Source: Pseudomonadota bacterium (GTDB lineage Bacteria; Pseudomonadota; Alphaproteobacteria; Rhodospirillales; Magnetospirillaceae). From it: 64,000 bases of DNA. Within the stretch, counting starts at the first letter, position 1. Every line of letters starts with the position of its first letter. Location: contig JAJXWP010000025.1 of NCBI GenBank assembly GCA_021781575.1, positions 1-64,000 on the forward strand, read 5' to 3'. The notes under the pieces were generated by a model. It searched no databases, was not told the origin of the DNA, and was given only the letters and a program-made list of their open reading frames with translations. The translations under genes were made by a program, and so were the position numbers. Below, in pieces: positions 35,952 to 44,633 of the stretch.

Positions 35952-37127
35952 TCAGTACGGCAAGCCGACATAGTTTTCAGCCAGCGCTGTCTGGGCGGCG
36001 CGGGACGACAGGGTGTATTCCAGTTCGGCCCGATGAATGCGGTTCTGGAAACCCTCTGACGCGGCGAAATTATGCAAGAGGCAGGTCATCCACCACGAGA
36101 ACCGTTGCGCCTTCCACACCCGGGCAAGGGCCCGCTCGGCGTAGCGGTCGAGGGTGTCGCCGCGACCCTTGGCATAATGGTCGATCAGTCCTTCCGATAA
36201 GTAATGGACATCTCCAGCCGCCAGGTTGAGGCCCTTGGCGCCGGTCGGGGGGACAATATGGGCAGCGTCCCCAACCAGGAACAGGCGGCCGAAACGCATG
36301 GTCTCGCACACGAAGCTGCGCATCGGCGTCAGGCTCTTCTCGATCAGCGGACCGGTCTTCAGGACGCCGAAATCCGGGTCGCCGATGCGGATCGCGATCT
36401 CGCTCCAGATCCTCTGTTCGGGCCATGCCCCGAGATCCTCGTCCGGCGAGACCTGCAGATAATGGCGCGAGCGCGAGCGCGAGCGCATGCTGCATAAGGC
36501 GAAACCACGCTCGTGCCGGGCATAGATCAGTTCGTCCGAGGGTGGTGGCACCTCGGCCATGATGCCGAGCCAGGCAAAGGGATAGATCCGTTCGAAGCTG
36601 CGCAGCTTGTCAGCGGGAATGCTCTGCCGGCTGATGCCGTGAAAGCCGTCGCAACCGGCGACGAAATCGGCGGTGATCTCCCGCTGCGCGCCGGCCTCGA
36701 CGTAATGGATGCGCGGCCGCCCGCCGTCCAACCCCTCCAGCCGGACGTCTTCCGCCTGGTAGCGGATATCGCCCCCGGCCGCCAAGCGGGCATTGGCCAG
36801 GTCCTTGGTCATTTCGGACTGGCCGTAGACGGTTACCGGAGTGCCGACCAGGTCGAGGAAGCTTACGCGTTGGCGCCGTCCCTCAAGGGCGATCTCGATC
36901 CCGTCATGGGTCAGGCATTCGCGGTCAAGGCGCTCGGCCGCCCCCGCCCGGCGCATCATCTCGACCGCTCCCTGCTCCATGATCCCGGCGCGGACACGGC
37001 CCTCAACGTAAGCGCGTGATTTGCGTTCGAGCACGATCGAGCCGATGCCGTTGAGGTGGAGGATCTGCGACAGGAGCAGACCTGACGGCCCAGCTCCGAT
37101 GATCGCCACCTGGGTATGGGTGGTCAT
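35952..37127 (-). CDS. pobA: 4-hydroxybenzoate 3-monooxygenase
   Basis: 391 residues, the standard length. The FAD dinucleotide fold AIIGAGPSGLLLSQILHLNG, the DG motif GCDGFHGISRQSIP, and the second FAD motif VGDAAHIVPPTGAKGLNLA are present. It hydroxylates 4-hydroxybenzoate to protocatechuate with NADPH and O2, feeding the downstream dioxygenase. A run of GCGCGA hexamers encodes RSRSRSR near residue 215, in place of the usual RSATRSR. The ATG at 37127 is used; the extension to 37475 lies inside pcaG. Confidence 0.96.
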   Translation of the reverse strand: MTTHTQVAIIGAGPSGLLLSQILHLNGIGSIVLERKSRAYVEGRVRAGIMEQGAVEMMRRAGAAERLDRECLTHDGIEIALEGRRQRVSFLDLVGTPVTVYGQSEMTKDLANARLAAGGDIRYQAEDVRLEGLDGGRPRIHYVEAGAQREITADFVAGCDGFHGISRQSIPADKLRSFERIYPFAWLGIMAEVPPPSDELIYARHERGFALCSMRSRSRSRHYLQVSPDEDLGAWPEQRIWSEIAIRIGDPDFGVLKTGPLIEKSLTPMRSFVCETMRFGRLFLVGDAAHIVPPTGAKGLNLAAGDVHYLSEGLIDHYAKGRGDTLDRYAERALARVWKAQRFSWWMTCLLHNFAASEGFQNRIHRAELEYTLSSRAAQTALAENYVGLPY

Positions 37128-37138
37128 GGTCGGCGGTC

Positions 37139-37702
37139 CTAGAAATCGAAGAAGACGGTTTCGCCTTCTCCCTGCATATGGATATCGAAGTGATAGACGA
37201 TGCCGTTGGCGGTCTCCTCCCGGCGGGCCACAAGGCTGTGACGGCGATCGGCGGGAACCGCGGCGAGGACCGGGTCGGCGCGATTGGCCTCGGCGTCGTC
37301 GGAGAAATAGATCCGGGTATAGAGATGGGTCAGCAGCCCTCGCATGAACAGGATGACGGTCAGATGCGGGGCTTGTCCGCCGCCGATCGATCCGGGTTTG
37401 ACGGTATCGAAAATGAAGCGGCTTTCGGCGTCGGTGCCGGTTCCCTGGCGGCCGAACCCCCTGGCGCCCGCCCAACCGTAGCGCCCGTCGCTGTCGGCCT
37501 GCCAGATCTCAACCATGGCGTCGGGAATCGGCTGGCCGTCGCCGTCGAGCACGCGGCCGATAATGCGGACACGGCCGGGCATCTTGTCGTCGGCTAGAGT
37601 GCCGTCGGCGATCTGCCCGTTGGGGTAGTGATATTGCTGAGCGGTCAGGCCATAGGCGAAATAGGGGCCGACGGTCTGCGAGGGAGTTTGCTTGGTCACC
37701 AT
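37139..37702 (-). CDS. pcaG: protocatechuate 3,4-dioxygenase alpha subunit
   Basis: 187 residues. TPSQTVGPYFAYGL, VEIWQADSDGRYGWAGA and HLTVILFMRGLLTHLYTRIY match PcaG. The alpha subunit lacks the iron ligands but completes the active site of the beta subunit. The ATG at 37702 follows GAGAGG and lies 4 bases after the pcaH stop. Together they cleave protocatechuate between its hydroxyls (intradiol) to 3-carboxymuconate. Confidence 0.96.
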   Translation of the reverse strand: MVTKQTPSQTVGPYFAYGLTAQQYHYPNGQIADGTLADDKMPGRVRIIGRVLDGDGQPIPDAMVEIWQADSDGRYGWAGARGFGRQGTGTDAESRFIFDTVKPGSIGGGQAPHLTVILFMRGLLTHLYTRIYFSDDAEANRADPVLAAVPADRRHSLVARREETANGIVYHFDIHMQGEGETVFFDF

Positions 37703-37706
37703 GGCA

Positions 37707-38411
37707 TCACCTCTCGAAGGGTGTTTCGCGGCCGCCGCGCAGCACGATGTCGAAGACGTATCCGAGAGCGAACCCGGGCTCTGTGACATCGATCGAGAAT
37801 GTCGAAACAAGCCGTTCGCGGGCCTCCGCGGGCACCCCGAGATAAATCGGGTCGAGGGTGAGCAGCGGATCCCCGGGAAAATACATCTGGGTCACCAGGC
37901 GCGAGGCGATGGATGGCCCCAGCAGCGAAAAGTGGATGTGGTTCGGCCGCCAGGCATTGGGATGGTTTCCCCAGGGATAGGCACCCGGCTTGATGGTGTA
38001 GAACCGGTAGATGCCGTCCTCGTCGGTGACGCAGCGTCCGCCACCCAGAAAATTCGGGTCCAGCGGCGCGTCATGCTGGTCGACCTTGTGAACATAGCGT
38101 CCGGCGGCATTCGCCTGCCACACTTCCACAAGGGAGTGGCGGATCGGCCGCCCGAGTTCGTCGACCACGCGGCCGGTCACGATGATCCGCTCTCCCAGCG
38201 GTTCGCCGTTGCGGCGGCCGTTGCGGGTCAGATCATTGTCCAGCGGACCGACGCTTTCATCGCCGTAGATGGGACCGGTGGTCTCGGACAGCGATCTGGC
38301 GATCGGGATCAGCGGCTTGGTCGGGGCCCGCAGGGCGGTCGACCGGTACGGAGGATAGTTCAGGGGCGGGTGACTTGCCCAATCTCTCCCGGACGCCGTT
38401 CGTAACGTCAT
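37707..38411 (-). CDS. pcaH: protocatechuate 3,4-dioxygenase beta subunit
   Basis: 234 residues. The non-haem Fe(III) ligands are visible: Tyr in NAAGRYVHKVDQHDAP, Tyr in YRFYTIKPGAYPWGNH, and His pairs in WRPNHIHFSLLG. ATG follows GGAGGGAAACAG and overlaps the end of the pcaL-type gene as ATGA. Confidence 0.97.
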   Translation of the reverse strand: MTLRTASGRDWASHPPLNYPPYRSTALRAPTKPLIPIARSLSETTGPIYGDESVGPLDNDLTRNGRRNGEPLGERIIVTGRVVDELGRPIRHSLVEVWQANAAGRYVHKVDQHDAPLDPNFLGGGRCVTDEDGIYRFYTIKPGAYPWGNHPNAWRPNHIHFSLLGPSIASRLVTQMYFPGDPLLTLDPIYLGVPAEARERLVSTFSIDVTEPGFALGYVFDIVLRGGRETPFER

Positions 38412-39598
38412 CTGTTTCCCTCCATCTCTTTGAATACTTTCTTGGCGATGTGGAATGCCCGGTTGGCCGCCGGCACCCCCGCATAGACCGCCACATGCAG
38501 CAGGGCTTCTTCGACGTCGCCCATCACCGCCCCGGTGTTGGTGGTCGCCCGCACATGCATCGCCACCTCCTCGTCATGGCCGAGCGCGGCCAACAACGCG
38601 ATGGTAATGATGGAACGTTCCCGCCGGCTCAGGCTTGGCCGCGACCACAGTCCTCCCCAGGCGGCCTGGGTGATGAAGCGCTGGAAATCCTCGTCGAGCG
38701 CGGTGCGGTTGGCCTGCGCGCGATCGACATGGGCGTCGCCCAGCACCGAGCGGCGCACCGCCATTCCGGCCTGGAACAAATCCTCGCCGAGCGAAGGTTC
38801 GGACGGCTTCGCGCCGGTGGCCGCGAGGAAGTCCCTGAGGTGGCCGGCCAATCTCTCCGCCTGCTCGATGCAGGGCAGATGGCCGGCATCGGCGATCGTA
38901 GCGAAAGCGGCGCCGCCGATTCTCTCGGCCAGCGAGCGAACCAGAACAGGCGGGGTCGCCACATCCTGGTCGCCCACCAGGCACAGGGTGGGTACGGCGA
39001 TCCGGCCGGCGGCATCCGACAGGTCGGCGTCGCGAATGGCGGCGCAGGTCCCGGCATAACCGCCCGGCGGCGTAGAGGTCAGCATCCGGCGGTATCCGGA
39101 GCAGCGCTGCGGAAAGCTGTGGCGGAAGCTGGGCGTGAACCATCGCTCGAGCACGCTCTCGGCAATGGCCTCGACCCCACCCGCCAGCACAGCGTCGATG
39201 CGCGGGTTCCATTGATCCGGAGAGCCAATGCGATGCGCGGTGTCGCAGAGCACCAGGCCGCTCACCAGATCGGGGCGGCGGTCGGCCAGGCTCAAGGCGA
39301 TCATCCCGCCCACCGACAGGCCGCAGACGACCGCCTTTTCCACCGCCAAGGCGTCCAGCAGCCCGGCAAGGTCATCGACATGGTCGTCGAGCCGATAGGG
39401 AGGCTCGCCCGACGCCGACAGGCCATGGCCCCGCTTGTCATAACGAACGGTGCCGCAGGAGGTGCCGAGAGCACCCACCACCTCGTCCCAGATGCGCAGA
39501 TCGGTGCCCAGCGAATTGACCAGCACCAGCACCGGCCGCCCCGGAACAAGGCGGGCGTCGACATGCAATTCGGCTGTTCCCACGGATTGAAGGCGCAT
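38408..39598 (-). CDS. pcaL: fused 3-oxoadipate enol-lactonase / 4-carboxymuconolactone decarboxylase
   Basis: 396 residues. Residues 1-255 form an alpha/beta hydrolase (PcaD) with nucleophile GLSVGG, acid GDQDVATPP and His in DAGHLPCIE. Residues about 270-396 are a carboxymuconolactone decarboxylase domain (PcaC) with LSRRERSIITIALLAALGHD and EALLHVAVYAGVPAANRAF. The fusion carries out two successive steps, 4-carboxymuconolactone to the enol-lactone to 3-oxoadipate, and is named PcaL in other bacteria. It is the first gene of the operon, divergent from pcaQ. Confidence 0.95.
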   Translation of the reverse strand: MRLQSVGTAELHVDARLVPGRPVLVLVNSLGTDLRIWDEVVGALGTSCGTVRYDKRGHGLSASGEPPYRLDDHVDDLAGLLDALAVEKAVVCGLSVGGMIALSLADRRPDLVSGLVLCDTAHRIGSPDQWNPRIDAVLAGGVEAIAESVLERWFTPSFRHSFPQRCSGYRRMLTSTPPGGYAGTCAAIRDADLSDAAGRIAVPTLCLVGDQDVATPPVLVRSLAERIGGAAFATIADAGHLPCIEQAERLAGHLRDFLAATGAKPSEPSLGEDLFQAGMAVRRSVLGDAHVDRAQANRTALDEDFQRFITQAAWGGLWSRPSLSRRERSIITIALLAALGHDEEVAMHVRATTNTGAVMGDVEEALLHVAVYAGVPAANRAFHIAKKVFKEMEGNR

Positions 39599-39741
39599 GG
39601 ACCGTCCTCTGTCTTTTCCGCCTGACTCGAACCGCCCAGGCGATTTTCTCCCTCCGTTTATTGCATATTCATATTGGTATTAAAAATGATCATATCTTAT
39701 GGTTTCATATCGAAACGGATATGCATTGAGGGCTCCCGGCC
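39599..39741. promoter_or_regulatory. pca operon / pcaQ divergent promoter region
   Basis: 143 bases, AT-rich compared with the flanks from about 39655 to 39725. TGCATAT (39662-39668) and ATATGCA (39719-39725) are reverse complements flanking the AT-rich core, and an inner TGATCA palindrome is present. A LysR-type regulator such as PcaQ would be expected to bind here. The Rhizobium ATAACC-N4-GGTTAA motif was not seen exactly. Confidence 0.5.
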
Positions 39742-40659
39742 GTGCTGGAAAACCGCATCAAGCTTCGCCATTTGTCCTGCTTTCTCGAGGTTGCCGCCCA
39801 ACGCAGTTTCGTTCTTGCCGCCGACCTGCTGAACCTGACTCAGCCAGCGGTGTCGAAGGCAATCGCCGAATTGGAGGATATCCTCGGCACCGCCCTGTTC
39901 GAACGCAGCCGCCGCGGCGTCTTCCTCACTCCCCACGGTGAAGCGTTCCGGCGCTACGCGGGCGCCACGATGACGGCTTTGCGCCAGGGTATCGATACGG
40001 TGGCGCAGGGGCTGACCCGTGGCGGTTATATCCTTTCGGTCGGCGTGCTGCCGACCGTCGCCGCACGGTTGATGCCGTTCGCCGTTCAAGAGGCGAAGGC
40101 GGCGGGGCTGGGCGCGACGCTGCGCGTAATCATCGGCCCCAACGACTATCTCCTCGATCGCCTGCGGCGCGGCGATCTCGACCTGGTGGTCGGGCGGCTG
40201 GCCGCTCCGGCGGCGATGCAGGGTCTGCTGTTCGAACAACTCTATTCGGAAGAGGTGGTGTTCGTTGTCAGGCCCGAACATCCGCTGGCCAGCCAGCCGG
40301 TCACCTTGCGCGACCTCTCCCGCTTCACCGTCCTCCTGCCGACCGCCGACTCGATCATCCGCCCCGCCGTCGATCAATTGCTGATCGCCCACGGCGTGCC
40401 GACCCTTCCCGACGTCATCGAAACTGTTTCCCCTACCTTCGGCCGGCGCTACGCCCGCACATCGGACGCAGTGTGGATCATCTCGAAGGGCGTGGTCGAC
40501 GAAGACATCGCCATCGGCGCGCTGGCCCGCCTGCCGGTGGAAGCCGCCGAGGCGGTGGGACCGGTGGGACTGACCACCAAAGCCGATATTCCCGCTCCGG
40601 TCTCCGCCGACCTGCTGGTCCAGGCCATCAGAAAGGTCGCGGCGACGATCGGTTCGTGA
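39742..40659 (+). CDS. pcaQ: LysR-family activator of the pca operon
   Basis: 305 residues. The N-terminal helix-turn-helix (LRHLSCFLEVAAQRSFVLAA, LTQPAVSKAIAELED) is followed by a substrate-binding domain that matches PcaQ (TADSIIRPAVDQLLIAHGVP, RYARTSDAVWIISKGVVDED). PcaQ activates protocatechuate genes in response to 3-carboxymuconate in rhizobia. The start is GTG, divergent from pcaL with 143 bases between. Confidence 0.93.
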   Translation: MLENRIKLRHLSCFLEVAAQRSFVLAADLLNLTQPAVSKAIAELEDILGTALFERSRRGVFLTPHGEAFRRYAGATMTALRQGIDTVAQGLTRGGYILSVGVLPTVAARLMPFAVQEAKAAGLGATLRVIIGPNDYLLDRLRRGDLDLVVGRLAAPAAMQGLLFEQLYSEEVVFVVRPEHPLASQPVTLRDLSRFTVLLPTADSIIRPAVDQLLIAHGVPTLPDVIETVSPTFGRRYARTSDAVWIISKGVVDEDIAIGALARLPVEAAEAVGPVGLTTKADIPAPVSADLLVQAIRKVAATIGS

Positions 40660-40761
40660 CGTTCACCCAGGTGGCGAGCGAGGCTGCCTAAAGTATCCGG
40701 TTTGGCAACTACCGGCAAAAGATGTTGACGCGAGGCGCGCCGCCTGACAGCCTCGCGGGCA

Positions 40762-41895
40762 ATGTGCACGCCGCCGATTCAAGCCAGGCTCAGTCACGCC
40801 GAACGGGTCGACTGGCTGCGGTTATACCGCAGCGAGAATGTCGGCCCGGCCACTTTCTTCCGTCTGATCGAGCGGTTCGGCAGCGCCGGCCGGGCCTTGG
40901 ACGCCCTGCCCGCCCTGGCGCGCCGCGGCGGCGGCCGGCGCGGCTTCGTCGTCGCCACGAGATCCTCGGCGGAGGCGGAGCTGGAAGCGTTGAGCCGCCT
41001 CGGCGGCCGCATGATCGCCAGCATTGAGCCGGAGTTCCCCACTCCGCTCAAGGCGCTCGATACCACCCCGCTGCTGAACACGCTGGGGGACGCCTCATTG
41101 CTGCGGCGCGACGGGGTTGGCGTGGTCGGGGCGCGCAACGCTTCTGCCGCCGGACGCCGCATGGCCCGGCTCCTGGCGGCGGAACTCGGCGCAGGCGGGC
41201 TGGTGGTGACCTCCGGCCTGGCTCGTGGCGTCGACGCCGCGGCCCATCTCGGCGCCCTGGACAGCGGCACCGTGGCGGTTCTCGCCGGCGGCGTCGACGT
41301 CGTGTATCCATCTGAGAACCGCGCGCTCTATGAGCAGATCCGTGCAACCGGCTGCATTGTTTCGGAAATGGCACACGGCATGGTACCGCAGGCCACCCAC
41401 TTTCCTCGGCGCAACCGCCTGATCGCCGGGCTGTCGCTGGGCGTCGTGGTGGTCGAGGCGGCTGCCCGTTCGGGTTCCCTGATTACCGCCCGGCTGGCTC
41501 TGGACCAGGGGCGCGAAGTCTTCGCCGTCCCCGGCTCGCCGTTCGATGCGCGCTCGGAAGGCCCCAACATGCTGATCAAGCAAGGAGCCACCCTCATCAC
41601 TTCGGCCGCCGATGTCATCGACGCCCTGGGCGGAATGCGCGGCTTTTCGGCGCCGCCGCCACCGCCCGCGGCACCGGCTCCGCCGCCGCCGGACGCCACG
41701 CCGCCGGCTGATCGCGAGGTGGCTGCCGCCCGGCGCGGCATTGTCGAATCATTGGCCGCGGCGCCAGTAGCCGTTGACGAACTGCTCCGTCAGTGCCAAT
41801 TGTCTCCCGCCGTGGTCTCGATGGTCCTGCTTGAGCTCGAACTGGCGGGCCGGCTGGAACGGCATCCGGGCAACCGGGTTTCTCTTCATCCTTGA
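40762..41895 (+). CDS. dprA: DNA processing protein DprA (Smf)
   Basis: 377 residues. It has an N-terminal SAM-like domain (VGPATFFRLIERFG), a Rossmann core with VGVVGARNASAAGRRMARLL, VVTSGLARGVDAAAH, FPRRNRLIAGLS and SGSLITARLALDQGREVFAVPGS, a Pro-rich linker (about 298-320) and a C-terminal winged helix. DprA binds incoming single-stranded DNA and loads RecA during transformation. Its natural neighbour topA follows 40 bases downstream. Confidence 0.96.
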   Translation: MCTPPIQARLSHAERVDWLRLYRSENVGPATFFRLIERFGSAGRALDALPALARRGGGRRGFVVATRSSAEAELEALSRLGGRMIASIEPEFPTPLKALDTTPLLNTLGDASLLRRDGVGVVGARNASAAGRRMARLLAAELGAGGLVVTSGLARGVDAAAHLGALDSGTVAVLAGGVDVVYPSENRALYEQIRATGCIVSEMAHGMVPQATHFPRRNRLIAGLSLGVVVVEAAARSGSLITARLALDQGREVFAVPGSPFDARSEGPNMLIKQGATLITSAADVIDALGGMRGFSAPPPPPAAPAPPPPDATPPADREVAAARRGIVESLAAAPVAVDELLRQCQLSPAVVSMVLLELELAGRLERHPGNRVSLHP

Positions 41896-41935
41896 GGCGA
41901 GGGAAGCCTTTTCAGGGACGCAGCTTGCGGGTTTC

Positions 41936-44518
41936 ATGAAGATCGTCGTCGTCGAATCGCCCGCCAAGGCGAAAACCATCAACAAATACCTTGGGGACGA
42001 CTACAAAGTCATCGCCAGCTATGGCCATATCCGCGATCTGCCCGCCAAGGACGGATCGGTCAAGCCGGATGCCGACTTCTCAATGGAATGGGAAACCGAC
42101 CCCAAGTCCGAACGCCATATCCGCGACATCGCGACAGCGGTCAAGGCGGCGCAAGGACTGATCCTGGCCACCGACCCGGATCGGGAGGGCGAGGCCATTT
42201 CCTGGCATGTCCGCCGTGTCCTGGAAGACCGCAAGGCGCTCAAAGGTATCGACGTAAAGCGCGTCGTGTTCAATGAAATCACCAAATCGGCCGTCCTCGA
42301 GGCCATGCGCAATCCGCGCGAGCTCGACCAGGAGCTGGTGGATGCCTATCTGGCTCGCCGGGCGCTCGACTATCTGGTCGGCTTCACCCTGTCGCCAGTT
42401 CTGTGGCGCAAGCTTCCGGGAAGCCGCTCCGCCGGGCGCGTGCAATCGGTGGCGTTGCGCCTGATCTGCGAGCGCGAGGCGGAAATCGAGCGGTTCCGCT
42501 CGCAGGAATACTGGACACTGGAAGCCGATTTCCTGACTCCGCGCCAAGCCCTGGTCACTGCCCAACTGACCCGTCTCGACGGTGCCAGACTCGACAAGTT
42601 CGCCCTGCCCGACGAGGCGGCGGCGCGCCGGGCCGAGGACCAGGTCGGCGCCGCCCGCTTCCATGTGGGCGCGGTCGAGCGCAAGCAGGTCAAGCGCCAC
42701 CCGTCGCCGCCCTTCACCACCTCGACTCTCCAGCAGGAGGCCTCGCGCAAGCTGCATCTGCAGGCGGCACGCACCATGCAGATCGCCCAGCGCCTCTATG
42801 AAGGCGTCGACATCGGCGGTGAGACGGTCGGACTGATCACCTATATGCGTACCGATGGCGTGCAGATGGCGGCCGAGGCGATCGGCGCCGCCCGTGCCTT
42901 CATCGAAAAGCAATACGGCGGCCCGTTCCTGCCGTCGGCACCGCGCATCTACAAGACAAAGGCGAAGAACGCCCAGGAAGCCCACGAGGCGATCCGCCCC
43001 ACCGATATGTTCCGGCGGCCACAGGAGGTGGCGCCCTATCTGGATCGCGACCAACTGCGCCTCTACGAGCTGATCTGGCGGCGCACGGTGGCCAGCCAGA
43101 TGGAGAGCGCCCTCCTCGACCAGGTGGCGGTGGACATCCTGTCGGAAGACCAGGCCATCGGCTTCCGCGCCACCGGTTCGGTGGTCAAGTTCGAAGGCTT
43201 CCTCACGCTCTACCGCGAGGACCGCGACGAGCCGGAAGACGAAGACGCCGACCGGCTGCTGCCCGAAATGGCCGAGGGCGATACCATGGCGCAACGGGAC
43301 CTGCGCTCTGCGCAGCATTTCACCCAACCGCCGCCGCGCTATTCGGAAGCGAGCCTGGTGAAAAAGCTGGAGGAACTGGGTATCGGCCGGCCCTCCACTT
43401 ACGCTTCGATCCTGACCGTCCTGCAGGACCGTGATTACGTGCGCCTCGACGCAAGACGATTCATTCCGGAAGATCGAGGGCGTGTTGTCACCGCCTTCCT
43501 CGAGAATTTCTTCAATCGCTACGTCCAGTACAATTTCACCGCCGACCTGGAAAACCAGCTGGATGATATCTCGGGCGGGCGAATCGACTGGAAGACGGTC
43601 CTGCGCGACTTCTGGCGGGATTTCTCGGCAGCGGTGGACGAGACCAAGGATCTTCGCGTTTCCCAGGTGCTGGAAACGCTGGACCAGGAATTGGGCCCCC
43701 ATTTTTTTCCCGCAGACGCCAGCGGCGGCGACCCACGCCTTTGCCCCACCTGCAATTCCGGCCGTCTCAGCCTGAAACTGGGCAAGTTCGGCGCCTTCAT
43801 CGGCTGCTCGAATTATCCCGAATGCCGGTATACCCGCCCGCTATCCATGGCGACGGACGCCGGCGGGGCGCCTGAGGACGGCTCCGACAAGCCGAAGGAG
43901 CTGGGGACCGATCCGCAATCGGGCTTGCCGGTGGTTCTGCGCAAGGGGCCCTACGGCTACTACGTCCAGCTTGGCGAAGGCGAAGGCAAGAAGGCCAAGC
44001 CGAAGCGAGTCAGCCTTTACCGCGGCCTGGAGCCCGGTGACGTGACCCTGGACAAGGCGTTGCGCCTGCTCGGCTTGCCGCGGGACATCGGGCCCCACCC
44101 GGAGACCGGGCAGATGATCAGCGCTGGCATCGGCAAGTTCGGGCCCTACCTCAAATATGGCGACCTGTACAAGTCCCTGGGCCGCGGCGACGATGTTCTG
44201 GATGTCGGCATGAACCGCGCCGTCGAACTGCTTGCCGGCGCCAAGGCCAAGAGCCGCGCACCGGCCCAGTCCCTGGGCGACCACCCTGCGGACGGCAAGC
44301 CGGTGACGCTCAACTCGGGGCGCTTCGGCCCTTATGTCAGCCATGGGGGCATCAACGCCAATCTGCCCAAGGGCAAGGATCAGGTCACCCTGGAGGAAGC
44401 GGTCGCCCTGCTCGCCGCCAAGGCGGCAAAGGGGGGCGGCAAAGCGCCGGCCAAGGCGAAGAAGCCGGCCGCCAAACCCAAGGCCAGGCGGGCTGCGGCA
44501 ACGGCCGAAGGTGAATAG
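41936..44518 (+). CDS. topA: DNA topoisomerase I
   Basis: 860 residues. The Toprim domain (KIVVVESPAKAKTINKYLG, LATDPDREGEAISWH), the active Tyr in TVGLITYMRTDGVQM and the type IA gate domains are intact. Near residue 595 there is one zinc finger (CPTCNSGRLSLKLGKFGAF...C..Y..C), then repeated Topo_C modules with FGPYLKYG and FGPYVSHGG, and a Lys/Ala-rich tail. It relaxes negative supercoils. The ATG at 41936 starts MKIVVVES; the longer open frame overlaps dprA and is rejected. Confidence 0.97.
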   Translation: MKIVVVESPAKAKTINKYLGDDYKVIASYGHIRDLPAKDGSVKPDADFSMEWETDPKSERHIRDIATAVKAAQGLILATDPDREGEAISWHVRRVLEDRKALKGIDVKRVVFNEITKSAVLEAMRNPRELDQELVDAYLARRALDYLVGFTLSPVLWRKLPGSRSAGRVQSVALRLICEREAEIERFRSQEYWTLEADFLTPRQALVTAQLTRLDGARLDKFALPDEAAARRAEDQVGAARFHVGAVERKQVKRHPSPPFTTSTLQQEASRKLHLQAARTMQIAQRLYEGVDIGGETVGLITYMRTDGVQMAAEAIGAARAFIEKQYGGPFLPSAPRIYKTKAKNAQEAHEAIRPTDMFRRPQEVAPYLDRDQLRLYELIWRRTVASQMESALLDQVAVDILSEDQAIGFRATGSVVKFEGFLTLYREDRDEPEDEDADRLLPEMAEGDTMAQRDLRSAQHFTQPPPRYSEASLVKKLEELGIGRPSTYASILTVLQDRDYVRLDARRFIPEDRGRVVTAFLENFFNRYVQYNFTADLENQLDDISGGRIDWKTVLRDFWRDFSAAVDETKDLRVSQVLETLDQELGPHFFPADASGGDPRLCPTCNSGRLSLKLGKFGAFIGCSNYPECRYTRPLSMATDAGGAPEDGSDKPKELGTDPQSGLPVVLRKGPYGYYVQLGEGEGKKAKPKRVSLYRGLEPGDVTLDKALRLLGLPRDIGPHPETGQMISAGIGKFGPYLKYGDLYKSLGRGDDVLDVGMNRAVELLAGAKAKSRAPAQSLGDHPADGKPVTLNSGRFGPYVSHGGINANLPKGKDQVTLEEAVALLAAKAAKGGGKAPAKAKKPAAKPKARRAAATAEGE

Positions 44519-44633
44519 GAATTCATCACGGACATCACGGAAACGAGGAATGGCCAGGCGCGCATTTCATTAATCCTCCGTGCCCTTGTCAATCTCCGTG
44601 GTTAATATAGGGGCGACAAAGGATAGCCTGCCG

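Noticed and set aside
36465-36486. GCGCGA hexamer run in pobA
   Set aside because: It encodes RSRSRSR at a site where homologues read RSATRSR with the same length, so no insertion occurred; it is at most a slippage site.
42080-43702. 540-codon minus-strand open frame
   Set aside because: It is antisense to topA, which has all type IA topoisomerase motifs.
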